In this document: one piece after another, positions 47,188 through 58,208 of the stretch
How positions within the stretch are numbered: position 1 is the stretch's first letter
Layout of the letters: every line of letters begins with the position of its first letter
Source of the DNA: Albizia julibrissin
Taxonomy: Eukaryota > Streptophyta > Magnoliopsida > Fabales > Fabaceae
Assembly (NCBI GenBank): GCA_037074505.1
Contig: CM073477.1
Span: 42,881,501 to 42,945,500, forward strand
Direction: 5' to 3'
Length of the DNA: 64,000 nt
Made by a program: the position numbers and the translations under genes
Notes under the pieces: generated by a model
Databases searched by the model: none
Told to the model about the DNA's origin: nothing
Seen by the model: only the letters and a program-made list of their open reading frames with translations

Positions 47188-48030
47188 GCTACAATGTAAC
47201 TTATTTTTTTTGAAATAAGTACTGCATACATACATATATATGAGGATTGCAGCCTTTAAATTATTTAAATATATATTTTAGTTCAATAAAAATTCAATAT
47301 TAAGCTCTTATAATTTACATTTCAGGGTTATATATATTTTTCACATTGCTCAAACACATACATAAAAATTACCTATTTAAAATTTGTAACCATAAAAAAT
47401 TTATTAAAGTATGTTCAATAATTTTAGTGTTGATATTTTTATGTTATAAATTAAAATATTTTTATTTATTATATTTAATGGAAGAATCTATATTTATTTT
47501 GAATATTAACAATATTCTAATTATAATAATTTGATTCATTGACGCATAATAATACCAATTTTGATTGTACTAATTGTTATCTTATATTAAGTTATATAAC
47601 TGTGTTAATTGCTATGAAACTTTTTTTCTGTATTGCTATATGAAAATATTGGCCTCACCTTAAAAATTATACTTCTTCCAGTCCTAAATATGCTCATCAT
47701 TTATGTCTATGTCTCTTTGAATGAATGCATGAAAAATATAATTTTACTAGGAAGATAAATAAATACAACTGTCTTAGACTTTATCACCTCTGCAACTAAC
47801 AAGAGCAATGCCTAGCTAAGAGTTCAACAAATGCATTTTATACATAATAAAAATCCCAACCTTAACAATCTTAAACAACTATAATAAAAATCCCAACCTT
47901 AACAATCTTAAACAACTATAATAAAAATCCCAACCTTGAGTGTACGGTAATAGAAAAAAAAACCGAAGGCAAAAAAAAAAACCAATGCAAAATCCACGCC
48001 AATGACAAATATAAAAATCAATGGCTGCAA
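46766..48030 (-). promoter_or_regulatory. Leader/promoter region of CACTA copy 2
   Basis: AT-rich non-coding stretch matching 1261-1925 of copy 1 in part. It contains an (AT)n run at 47149-47184 and a 37-bp tandem repeat at 47846-47936. In this family the transposase promoter would lie here. No clear TATA or start site can be assigned because of the AT bias. Frames at 46757-46990 and 47346-47534 show no domain. Confidence 0.55.
47846..47936. repeat. 37-bp tandem repeat, 2.4 units
   Basis: Units begin at 47846, 47883 and 47920 with AATAAAAATCCCAACCTTAA; the first two are identical over 37 bp and the third is cut short. Perfect identity points to a recent duplication. Confidence 0.95.
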
Positions 48031-48099
48031 TCTCATTCGGAGCCATTCATGCCTTTACTTCAGGAAGACATTCAATCTGTTGATTCGGTTCTTACTGCT

Positions 48100-49081
48100 T
48101 TTGATGTTCATCTTAATGCGATTGCCCTTTCTCTTGCTCTACTTGGTTATTCTTTGTTTGTTCCATACCTTCGTTTAGTTTAGCTTGCACTTCTCTAAGC
48201 TCTTGTCGGAGTCCATGGATCATGGCTTGCTGCTCGTCAACATGCCTAGTATCTGCTGTATTGGATTATGAGGGTTTTGGTTTCTCTCTTCTTTTATCTC
48301 TGGCTCTATGTTTCTTGCTCTTAGTTGAACCATCGTCTCTTTTTTACTATTAAAGAGGAATCATACCATTAATAGTGCATTTAACATGTATAAATATTCC
48401 TTATACTTAAATATCTACATAGAAGAGAAATATACATATATTACTCCAAACAGTCATATTGACATCAAAAGCAACTTTTACTACATTGTCATCATAAGAC
48501 AAGTTCATACTAGTATTACATTCATCACATATAGTCCAACACATACTCAACCATATGCCTTATGAAAGGAAAGAAACCAAAAGGACCGTGCCCTAAAACC
48601 TTATTCTTCTTCCTAGTCCAAAATGTAATGTCAGGGAAGAAGTACAGTGTGGTACTAATCCATGTATCATTGGGCATCCACAACTCATATATATTTCATT
48701 CCCAATACATCGTTTCTACCCCATTTAGGAATGCAAAGTATTTTGTTTGGGGGAAAAAGCTCGGTCGTTACAGGCTTTTAAGTATTACTATTTCATATAT
48801 TGCCATAACTCCTGATCAAGATGCAAATCATATGCCAACTCAACATTAGTAGCCCTAGAATTAGCATTAGAGTCAGAGTCCTGTGCTGCCACATCTATTT
48901 CCAAATTCCCGTTATCGCCTGTAGAGAACTCACCGCTTGAACTAGGTCCTAGCATTATGGTTACCAGAGCTCTGACTCTCTTCCTCGGGGTACACATCTT
49001 TCTTACTCCACCTCTTGTCTTGTAGGTCACTATGTGCCTACCGTCTAGTATGCGCCTATCCTCTGAAGGCTGATTTATCAA
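48100..49081 (-). pseudogene. Unrecognised coding remnants (minus)
   Basis: Three stretches read well on the minus strand. 49081-48788 is open for 97 codons (Arg/Lys-rich start, then an acidic Ser/Asn-rich part, ending LDQELWQYMK). In a shifted frame, about 48750-48540 gives TKYFAFLNGVETMYWE, stop, IYELWMPNDTWISTTLYFFP and TFWTRKKNKVLGHG. About 48345-48120 gives a basic patch (KSKKHRARDKRREK) and a coiled-coil-like stretch (HVDEQQAMIHGLRQELREV). The last resembles C-termini of Ptta-type transposon proteins. I do not recognise the others. They could be a third CACTA gene, part of another transposon, or captured host exons. Confidence 0.4.
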
Positions 49082-49179
49082 ACCTATTAATATTTTGACA
49101 TTTACTAGAGTATTACCTACAATTCAATGGGAATACATAAATAGTACAATATATTGATATAAAATTATTGGTTAAATTA

Positions 49180-51595
49180 CAGAAAATCCTCACAGGGTTT
49201 ATATAAGTTACAATATAAATTCCAAATACAATGAAGGACTAATAGATAACCAACAGAAAATCTCTTGGTCAGTATCAGACCCTCAGTCGCCAGTATCCAC
49301 TACTTTGCCCTTTAAGCCGCTTCCTCTAACTGAATTAATTTGTAAAATTACAGAAAGGGCGAGATTCATATGAATCTCTGTAGCAACAAGCTATCAATCA
49401 TATAAAATATGAAAAATAAACATGCATAGCAATATATATCATGATGTAGCAATCAATAATGCCAAGCATATGTCTGACAATACTCAGGATCAAAGCGATG
49501 ATTTTGTCCAGATCAAAATGATGGCCTGATCCCTACTTGCTCATATCATAACACATTGTGATCACACCAACGTTTCGGAGCAGACATCAACCTGTCCGTA
49601 CTTGTCATACTATTTAACTGGGTTTACTTGGCCTTATGGTACCTTGTATATCCCATGGGGTGGTACCTTGCTTGTCCGAAACCCAGTGAGTAATAATGCC
49701 ACATAGGCATAGCATATTAGCCTACCTAGACCAGGTATATGTCGGTCCTTGAGGTACACTGCTTATCCCTCAAGGTGCTACTTGCATCTTTCTATCTCCT
49801 TCCTACACCAAGAACTAGGAATTATGCCACCCATCCGCCATGTAGCTCGTTGCACAAAACATGGCAAACAATACACATTAACAATCACATAGAATATGAG
49901 AAATAGAGTTACTACCTTAACTCCTTTCCAAAGCTTAGCTACTACTGGTCCTTTAACTTTTTGTCTAGCTAGGGAAAATATCAAATTCTGAAATTCCAAA
50001 GTAATTGTAAATGAGTTATTACTCATTCATACCTCATTCAAACATTTTACAAGTTAGTTATCTTAGCCCAAAATCGCATAATTACTGAAATGCTCTTAGG
50101 GAATCCGATCCAATTTCCTTTTTACCTGTATATTTGTACTTTTTTTAATGTGTATAATATTTGTTTGAGCTCAGTTTGTACACATTTACACTTAAATGAC
50201 CAAATTACCCTTGACAGCCACCAATTTAGGGTTTTAGGGGCAAAATTGTCATTTCACACCCAAAAGCCTTTATACTTCCTCTTTCACTTATTCCCTACAC
50301 AATTTTCCATTTTAAATATAATGCAATCATCAGATCCATAAAATTCCAGCTCAAATACAGAAAACAAGCCCCTGGCTGAAATTATAGAATATTTGGGAAA
50401 AATGGAATTTCATGATTTTAATCAACAAAACACATTTCTTTCACCTCTAATAACTTGTTTAACCACTTAAATACCACTTGAACACAATCGATCAAAGTTT
50501 AGGCTACATCTCCCCTTAGGATTCATGCATCCTAAATCACAAAACTAAGGCAATCTAAGCCACACAATTAACCAAAACACCAAGAACAATCATAATTCAT
50601 CAAGAGATTACAAGTTCTTAAGCTTACCTTGTTTTCTCCTTCTTCCTCTCTCTAGACCGTGTACTTTCCCTCTCTCTTCCCCTTTTGATTTTCTTCTTAT
50701 TAACATGATTTCAAGAAGGATACATGAGTTAGGGAAGGCTCAGTGGTTAATAGCAAAAACACTTGAATTTCACTACTACTTACCTTGATTTTGCTTCTTA
50801 CTTTCTCTTATCTTCTTCTTCTTATTATTTTTTCCTAAGCTCCTTCTCTCTCCTTTTTCTTCATGCTTAAATGAAATATGGTCCATTTAGAGGCGTAAAA
50901 TAGCTTCTTCAAGAAGCTCCTTTAAACTCCTTAAATATATATTATTTTATTGGAAATATTTGCACATGTCACATTTTTTTATTATTTTCCTTTTGATATG
51001 GCATATACTTCTTCCAAATGGCATAATATATGGAAAAATCCTATTTCCTCTTGCTCTTCCCTTCTTTGACCAAATTTGTGGCCTCTTGAAAGTGTCAATT
51101 AGCCTCTTGAAATATCTATTGCCACCTCTTTAAAATAATCAATATTTTATTATAATTTTAGCATGTGATTTTTTCTAGTTTCTTCTTCTTACTTCTCTTG
51201 CTTCCATTTGTCAAATTATGTAGCAAATTATTCCTCCTCCTTGCTCCTTTCTTCCAAACCGAATTTCCCTTTAATTATTAAGGGAAATTGCTGAATTTAT
51301 TTTATTTGGCCAAAATGACCATTTTTTCCTTACATTTTCTTGAATTTTTGAGACAATTTCTACTTTCTTCCTTTCCTTTCTTCTTAACTAAATTTTTACA
51401 ACATACTGGTTCTAAGAATTTTGCTCTTTTATACATAATTTTAGGCCACATTGTTAGGCGATTACTAAAACAAAAATTAGGCTTTAGGTCTTTCTTGGCC
51501 AAAAATTTCATATAATTCTTATTTCTACTATTTTTGCCACTTCAAGTATAATCAAATATTCAAGGAATTTTGATGATTGAAATTTGGGTATTACA
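49180..51595 (-). mobile_element. TGTAAT-type LTR (minus)
   Basis: Minus strand starts TGTAATACCCAAATTTC at 51595. Its hairpin is an 18-bp perfect palindrome at 49361-49378 (GAGATTCAT plus complement), followed leftward by the usual tail (blocks as at 20340-20460). Its left end is not clear and may run to about 49090. Sequence 49480-49870 is the spacer seen in other LTRs beside the hairpin. No coding domains; the frame at 51288-51515 and its reverse are shadows in LTR sequence. Confidence 0.68.
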
Positions 51596-52446
51596 TGATT
51601 CACCGACAGGGGTGATCTGTTACTGCAAGCTTATCACCCAAGAGCAACGGGGTGAATTGGGTGATAATAAAATAATTGAACTCTTAATAAAAATTCAGCA
51701 ATCTTAAAAAATTACAGTTGAGAGTAAGGTGATAAATCACCGAAGTGTACACAAAGTATTTATATTGGTTCGGTCATAATCACTTTGACCTACGTCCAGT
51801 CTTCATAAATTCTTCTCAGCCTTTCACTATAACTTCCAAGATTTAGTGGGTTCTAGACACCACAGTATAAAGAAAGCTCCTTCCTGGACACTCGCTCCCC
51901 CTTACATAAGGTAATATCCCAACTTAAGATTCCATAACCTTAAGTTATCTTAATAGAAGATATTGAGTTTGTAAGCAAATCTCTCTCACAGAGTAAATAT
52001 GTAATCACTGAAGTATAGAGAATGAATATGAAAGACAAAACACTAAGATTGTATTGAGTGATGTATATTTGTGTGTTGTAAGTTGTTATGTCCTTTATTG
52101 TATGCTTCCATATTTATAACTGAGATGATATAGCCATTGGTAGCAATTCCATATGTCCGTTAGAGTGGCACAACGTCATTTGACCATTTTCATCATTTAA
52201 AAAACTAATTGTTGAACGTTATGCTTCTTTTGCTCTGAAAATTGTTGTTTCTAACTCTTGCATAATTTCTTCATTGTTTTCTTGAAAATACACTTAAAGA
52301 GTACTAACACAATGAAGGGTTAATCATATAGATAATAAATCAGCAAAAATATATGATATCAAGCGACCTGAACCTCCTCACTCGAGTGATCACTTCTAAT
52401 TTATGCTAGAGACATTTGATTGGTTGAAATACTTAATGCACAGTGT

Positions 52447-53980
52447 TGTTGGAAATTGTGCCTTAGGGGCCAATCATTGTACTTTAGACATTATTGTTTT
52501 TTAAATGAATTTCTCCACTATGTTATCATATCATTCACATGTTTATTATGATAACTGTATCCTTGGATGAATCATAAGGATTATCCTAAATGTCCCTGGT
52601 CAGTTATCTATATGGGAACAAAGATGAAATAAGACCAGTATGACTTTGATGAGGTATGGAGATACGAATCAAAGTCTTAGGCACTTGAAGGAGTACAAGG
52701 TGCTGGATCGACCCGCTATGAGAAAGCTGCATAGATTTAGTCATAAGCTTATGTCATGAATAACCGCGTCACAATACCTTTTGACCTGAGATCATCATGG
52801 TTTCCTACATGAGAGTCGCTAATCTTTGACCGAGTCAAAAGTCACCTTTGACCGGGTGATGATAAAGGCTTTGATCGGGCTTAGTGGCTTTCATGCCAAA
52901 GAATGTGAATGGTCAAGATGGGATTTGTTCCTCACATCAGTAGAGGGATATTACTGGGCCACTCGATGAGTGAGTCTGAGAAATGTATGGCCATACTGTG
53001 ATGGAAATGAGTTTCCATTTCTATAGTCAGACTACTCAGGAATCAGGAAAGTGATGGTTAGGAACAGGAGGATGACACTATCCATGCCTCATCCTTCACC
53101 AAAATATCGTGTGACAAAAAGGACATGACATGGTTGTATAATAGGTTGCATCATATCATCGATCCTCATGTGAATTGGGTAGTCGTAATGTCTTGCTAGA
53201 AGCTACTTGTGACTTGCGAGCTGGATCAGTTATTGGCCCACTGCCAACTTCATGTGGGCCTACAGGGTCGCACATAAGAATAGCCTAACACGAGCTATAA
53301 TGTCCAGATTCATTGAATCTAAGATTTGTCTAAGATTCAGTGAATACAATATTTAATCTAGGGTGGACGAATTATATATATATAATATAAATTCAAAAAT
53401 AATAATAATATTATATATAATAGATAATATTATTATTATAAGGTGTTAGTTTTATATTTAATTTATTTGATAAATTAAATAAAGCTAATACAAATATCAT
53501 ATCTCAGATTTAATTTATAAAGATAAATTAAATTAGTTGGCTTTTTATTTGAATTAAATAAATAGTTTAGATTAAATCTGTTGGACAGATTTAATTAAAT
53601 CAAATTTATTTAATTTAATTCAAATTTCAAAATTAATTAAGATTAATTTTGAAAATCGAATACAACCTACATAATTTATAAGACCTAGGGTTAGAGAACC
53701 CTAGCCGTCAATAGAGTAAGACGTATTAGAGAGGCGCAAGAGAAAACCCTAGAGAGGAATTTTTGGAGGCACTAGCATGCTGCCAGTGTTGGGGTCCTAT
53801 TTGTGTGGATACCAGTAGAGGGAGCTGGCTCGTACGGTTGGCTCCTAGAGATCAAACAAGACACAAAATGAAAAAGGTACAATTCTAACTACTCTATTTA
53901 AACACCGTTGATAGATCTGTGTTCGGGATTCAAGAATTTTAAATGGTTAATTTCTTCCACTGCGTGTACAAATCCCAACA
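52447..53980 (+). mobile_element. Unclassified solo LTR, 1.53 kb, TSD AGTG(T/C)
   Basis: Begins TGTTGGAAATTGTGCC and ends AAATCCCAACA, an LTR-like TG...CA with inverted TGTTGG/CCAACA. Flanks are AGTGT (52442-52446) and AGTGC (53981-53985). The surrounding CTCGAG-bearing U3 is continuous across it. The same LTR occurs in reverse at 38643-39771. Superfamily is not decided by anything I can see; no coding sequence is present. Confidence 0.82.
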
Positions 53981-53984
53981 AGTG

Positions 53985-54240
53985 CATCACTTGAGTGAAC
54001 CATGTCTATCACTCGAGTGATCCCTCGAGTGATATATTGAAAAATATGGTAAAGAGTTTACCTGTGAATACTTACCTTATCAATCGAGTGATTGCTCGAG
54101 TGGTAAAGGACAATCACTTGAGTGATCACTCAAGTAATACCTTTCAAAATCTGGCAGAAACTTCATGGGTGAATTTCTAACTCTATCACTCAAGTGGTTA
54201 CTCGAGTGATCTTTACCATCACTCGAGTGATCATTTACTA
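53985..54240. promoter_or_regulatory. CTCGAG-centred palindrome array in copia U3
   Basis: About ten copies of ATCACTCGAGTGAT-like units in 250 bp, often arranged as pairs (TCACTCGAGTGATC followed by CTCGAGTGAT). Another copy lies beyond the solo LTR at 52380-52394. Substituted cores are mostly CTTGAG and CTCAAG. Confidence 0.78.
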
Positions 54241-54779
54241 AACATGGCAAAAGCTTCTCCCTTGAGTCAGATTCTTATATCATACTGTATCATTGCTTTG
54301 CACATTTAAGCATATTTATTAGATCGTTAAAAAAAACCATTTGTTTAACATGAGATCTTTCTTATCCTCTTTTGTTATCATCAAAACAAAGGATATAACA
54401 TTCTCTCCCTTTTTAATGATGACAAAACAACTTGGTTTTGAATTGTTTATCTTAAAGTGATTTTGTTGATAAATTCAATTGCCTTGACTTAAATTATTTC
54501 AAGAATTCATTTTTTCTTGAAAAATCAATTTTGAAAAGATAAACAGAAATCAGTTTGCACAATTTTAACTATAATTGCTCAAAATTGATATGAATTGTAT
54601 AATTTAACGAAGATTGATATAAATAACCATGAAATGAAATATAACATATGATGTTCAGTGTTCCAAAGACCCGATACATCCATATCAACCCCAATATACA
54701 ACTATACTTTATCAGATACGCTATAAGCTAACCACCAAAATCACTCCCAAGCATCTCCCCCTTTTTGACATATTAGAAA

Positions 54780-56861
54780 GGGTGGATCAGTTCTGAGAAG
54801 AAGAGCTGCTTCTGGAAGGTTGAGCTGCAGAGACGGGTGAGGCTCGAAGAGGTGATAAACCAATATCCTGAGTGTCCTCATTATGGGGTGTAGAAAATAT
54901 AGGAGATGATTAAGGCTCATGAAGGTTGAGAGGTGGGATATGGAGATCATCAGGAGGGTTCAGTGGTGGAGATGGTGGTGAGGGCTGTGATGTGACTACT
55001 ATAGTAACAATATGAGCAGAAGAATGTGTGAGTGGTCAGAGGAGGAGTGATGTGAATGGTGTAAAGGTGAGTGTGGTAAAGGCTTAGTACCTGTTGGTAA
55101 GGCAATAGGAGTAGGTATTGACTGAGGTTGAACTGGCTCATTCAAAGTAATATGTATCTATTCTAAGGTGGATCAGTCAGTCATAGAAAAGAGAATATCG
55201 CTCGGAGTAGTCTAAGGTACAACAAGTGAAGGCATAGGTACAGGAATAGGTTCAGAGACAAGGATAGGATAAGAGGTAGTAGGAACTGATGGACCATAGG
55301 TTGAGGTTCCCTGAATGATGGTATCTACCTTCTCATGTAAGGATCTCAGGAGATTCCCAATCTCCTGTATAGTACTCATCTAAGCCTGCTATTATGCCAA
55401 CATTGCCTTATTATGTTGAGTCATATAATCCATTAGCTGACCCATCTTGAAATTCATATGAGTAATAAGTTCAGCGTTAGTGTTGGCAATGTCTATGTTA
55501 AACTCGTTAAGCACCTCCTTCATGTAATTATTGACTGTGGATCCAATGAATGATGGTGCAGAGGTAGAGGCAGGAGCAGAGGACTGAGTATCATCTAATT
55601 TGCTTGCCTCAGTCTCTGTCTTCTTCTTCTTCTTCTTCTTGGATTTGGACTCATAGGCCATCTTCAAAGGTAAATCGATCCCTAACTTCCCAATCTGATT
55701 CCTCCTGATAGGTAGTAGTCTCTCAATGTGTTCATTGGGTTCAAGGTACTAGATTTTATTTTTCATGATGAATAGGGATACAAGTTAAGGGAAAGGCATA
55801 GGAGTGGTCCCGGTCCCCGAAGTCTTATGTCTTTTAATTTTGGCAAAGATTAATTCTCCCAAATTTCTTTCTTCTTGAAGAAGTATAGAGGCCATATTTC
55901 TGAAATCCCTCTCGATAAAGTGTGTAAAATGGTTAGACTTATTCACCAAGCACCAAGAGTATATGTACCAGAGGTCCCTATGCATGTCACACTTATTACT
56001 TAGATTAAATAAAAGGGGTTCTACTCTCTCATTTGGCCTTAGAATACAAAAAGTTTAGTTGGCATCAAGGTTTGACTGGATATCATCTGGGGGATCCTCT
56101 ATGCCTAACCAAGTATTGATTCTGGAGGGAGAGATTAGAATGGTTTACCCTCTCACTTTGGTCATCATTTCTTCCTCAATAGACTGCCTCACTAGGTCAT
56201 TAATATATTCCAAACTGCAATAAAAATGTTTGACCACTTTAATGCAATAAGAAAGTTTCACAAATAGGCAGGGCATATATGAATTTAAATAAGGACTTAA
56301 ATCAAACTTCAACACTTCTTTAAGTGTAGGGAGTTCAATGTAAAACATCTTACACACCTTTCTCCTTACAGATTCAGCCTTGTACTTGGGTGTCTCTTCA
56401 AGTTTGGCTTTGTTGAATCCCTTTGGTGGTATAGTGATTTCTTCCTCCTTTTCCTTGGTGCCCTCTTTCAGTGAAGATTTTGGAACCTTTAAAGGTTCTT
56501 GCTTCCTTCCTTGAGACTGGTAGGCCTCATCAATGATATTCACCATTACCTTAGACAATTTGGCATCATACTTGGGTATCTTTGACCCTTTCCCGGTGAA
56601 ATTAGGAGTGCAAGAAGAACTAGGAGAAGGAGTAGGGGACATTGTTGCCTCCTTGTTTGTACTCTGAGAATTCTCTTTCTTTGATTTGGCCCTTGTCACT
56701 ATAGGCTCTTGAATCACTATCCTTTTAGCCTTTGGTTTTGCTTTTTCTTTCGGTTTGGATTTAGGAGTTTGAGAGGTTTTCTGTTTCTTGGGAGGAAGAG
56801 GAGAAGGAATGGATTGAGAAGATGATAAAGGATGATTTTGAGGCATCTTGGTTCTTACCAT
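54780..56861 (-). pseudogene. Copia extra ORF downstream of pol
   Basis: Start codon at 56861 (MVRTKMPQNHPL), followed by a Pro/Ser/Lys-rich basic N-terminus that may carry nuclear localisation signals (PKSKPKEKAKPKAKR), then a block with SIPKYDAKLSKVMVNIIDEA-like residues and a hydrophobic, Tyr-rich region (SPYLNSYMPCLFVKLSYC). The first 238 codons are open. A stop at 56145, and further stops, split the rest: 55985-55785 (LWYIYSWCLVNKSNHFTHFI) and 55667-55392 (poly-Lys patch, coiled-coil-like). The C-terminal tail is Pro/Thr-rich and decayed. No membrane segment is convincing, so an envelope role is not supported. The plus-strand relative starts at 63686. Confidence 0.68.
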
Positions 56862-57099
56862 TTGAAGATTGAAGAAAAAAATTAGGATTTCCCTTTTTGA
56901 GCGTGTGACTATCGAATGCTATGTCAGAGGATTTGAGAAATTTTAGGACGTTTTTGAAGCTAAAATCGAATGGGTTTTGACAGAAATTAAGTATGTGTAA
57001 GAGAATGTGAAAATATTGGAACAGAGATTTTGGAGTGACACTAGAAGTGAGAGTGTTAAAAATGACAGAGTGCCGAAAGATATAAGCCCGACATCACTG

Positions 57100-57375
57100 A
57101 ATGATCTTGAGCATCACTTGAGTGGTCACTCGAGTGATATACATGACATATACAAAATTTCAAAATTAAAGTGTGTACTTGGAATGAATAATATTGTAAT
57201 TACCTATGAATATCCCATTAGTGATTTGTAGACTCTTAATGGTAGATTTACATTGAAACTTGATTGATTCTCTTTCTGCCCATATGATCACTCGAGTGAA
57301 GAAGCTACCACTCCCAGTTATCACTAGGGTGATGTTTCCATTACTGGAAGTTGTCACTTGAGTGATTGCTCCCTC
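57100..57375. promoter_or_regulatory. CTCGAG motifs in the spacer between pol and extra ORF
   Basis: At least four copies: CACTTGAGTGGTCACTCGAG near 57115-57135, ATCACTCGAGTGAAG at 57288, ATCACTAGGGTGAT at 57320, and TCACTTGAGTGATTGC at 57353. Same motif as the U3 arrays but over 2.5 kb away from them, upstream of the extra ORF start. May mark a promoter for that ORF; inferred. Confidence 0.68.
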
Positions 57376-57512
57376 TATTTATCCCTGCTTCCTTGTCACA
57401 TAACAATTTCAAAATCTTGCAAAACAAATTTCTAGACACTCCGATGCTTAAGTTATTTATCATCAAAACATAATTGAACAAAAATATCTAACATTTATAA
57501 ACACTTAACAAC

Positions 57513-58208
57513 TTACAATTCATTGGGATTTACCATTCCCAATTCTCTACGTATAAACATAAATTGATCTTTGACAAGTGACTTTGTGAAAGTGTCTGGC
57601 AATTGCAAATGTGTTAGAATGAATAACACCTTAACATCTTTCTTTTGGATATGATCTCTGATGAAATGATGTCTCACATCAATATGCTTGGTTCTTGAAT
57701 GTTGTATAGGATTTTTTTCCAAGCTTATCATGCTGGTATTATCATAGTAGATGGGAATTTCCTTGAGATAAATGCCAAGGTCCTGTAGTTGTTGTTTTAG
57801 CCATAATACTTGTGCGTAACAACTTAAGGCAGCTATGTATTTTGCTTCTGTTGAAGATAATGACACCGTAGTTTGTTTCTTATTGAACCAAGAAACGAAT
57901 ACTCCTTTAAGGAATTCGCATTGTCCACTTGTACTCTTCCTAGTTGTCTTGTAGCCTCCATGGTCTGAGTCTGTGTATGCCGCCAAATAATCGTTGCCAC
58001 CCTTATGATACCATATGCCCAATTCCTTCATGCCAGCAAGATATATGAAAATTCGTTTTACTCCTTCAACATGTGATTCCTTAGGACACAATTGATATCT
58101 TGTATATAATCCAACACTGAATTGGATATATGGTCTGCTAGCTGTGAGGTAGAGTAATGAGCCGATCATTCCTTGATATCTAGTTATATTGTTATTGTAA
58201 TGTCCCAA
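57513..58208 (-). pseudogene. Copia pol C-terminus: RNase H domain
   Basis: Open for 231 codons (its first four codons lie in the adjoining LTR). Motifs in order: RYQGMIGSLLYLTASRP (end of RT connection), AAYTDSDHGG (first Asp of RNase H), STSGQCEFLKGVFVSWFNKK, SSTEAKYIAALS (Glu), KHIDVRHHFIRDHI, then the family C-terminus ending MVNPNEL. It matches the plus-strand copy at 62400-63062, sharing the same last residues. Protein is truncated at the N-terminus by the LTR at 58196. Confidence 0.92.

Larger units (their letters stand above)
39772..48030 (-). mobile_element. CACTA transposon copy 2, two-gene element, 5' end not located
   Basis: The left terminus at 39772 reads CACTACTATAAAAAACAC, followed by hairpins shared with copy 1. 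On the minus strand come a leader, the transposase pseudogene (46765 to 43607), then a second gene (about 43480 to 40450), then the 3' terminus. The leader 46766 to about 48030 matches copy 1 up to about 1925, but the final ~700 bp with the 5' terminus found in copy 1 (1930-2642) is not present, so the right boundary is approximate and probably truncated. Possible target bases on the left are ATG (39769-39771). Confidence 0.85.
51618..54400 (-). mobile_element. Copia 3' LTR (minus), split by a solo LTR
   Basis: Minus strand begins TGTTATATCC at 54400 directly after GGGAGAGAA, and ends ...CAGTAACA at 51618. Removing 52447-53980 plus 5 bp leaves about 1.24 kb. R/U5 near 51640-51960 resembles 5938-6190 plus 14800-14900. 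U3 holds the CTCGAG array (52375-52400 and 53985-54235). Confidence 0.85.
51618..58195 (-). mobile_element. Ty1/copia element (minus), 3' half: RNase H, extra ORF, LTR
   Basis: Minus-strand order is the end of pol (58208-57513), a spacer with CTCGAG motifs, the extra ORF (56861 to about 54780), a purine tract at 54401-54416, and the 3' LTR (54400-51618). The upstream part of pol is cut at 58195 by an LTR (58196 onward). This is the best preserved copy of the family that also gave 5938-18370 and 60642-64000. Confidence 0.88.

Noticed and set aside
54741..56861. Extra ORF as a viral envelope gene
   Set aside because: No signal peptide or convincing membrane segments; composition is basic and Pro-rich. 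Position after pol alone is not enough.
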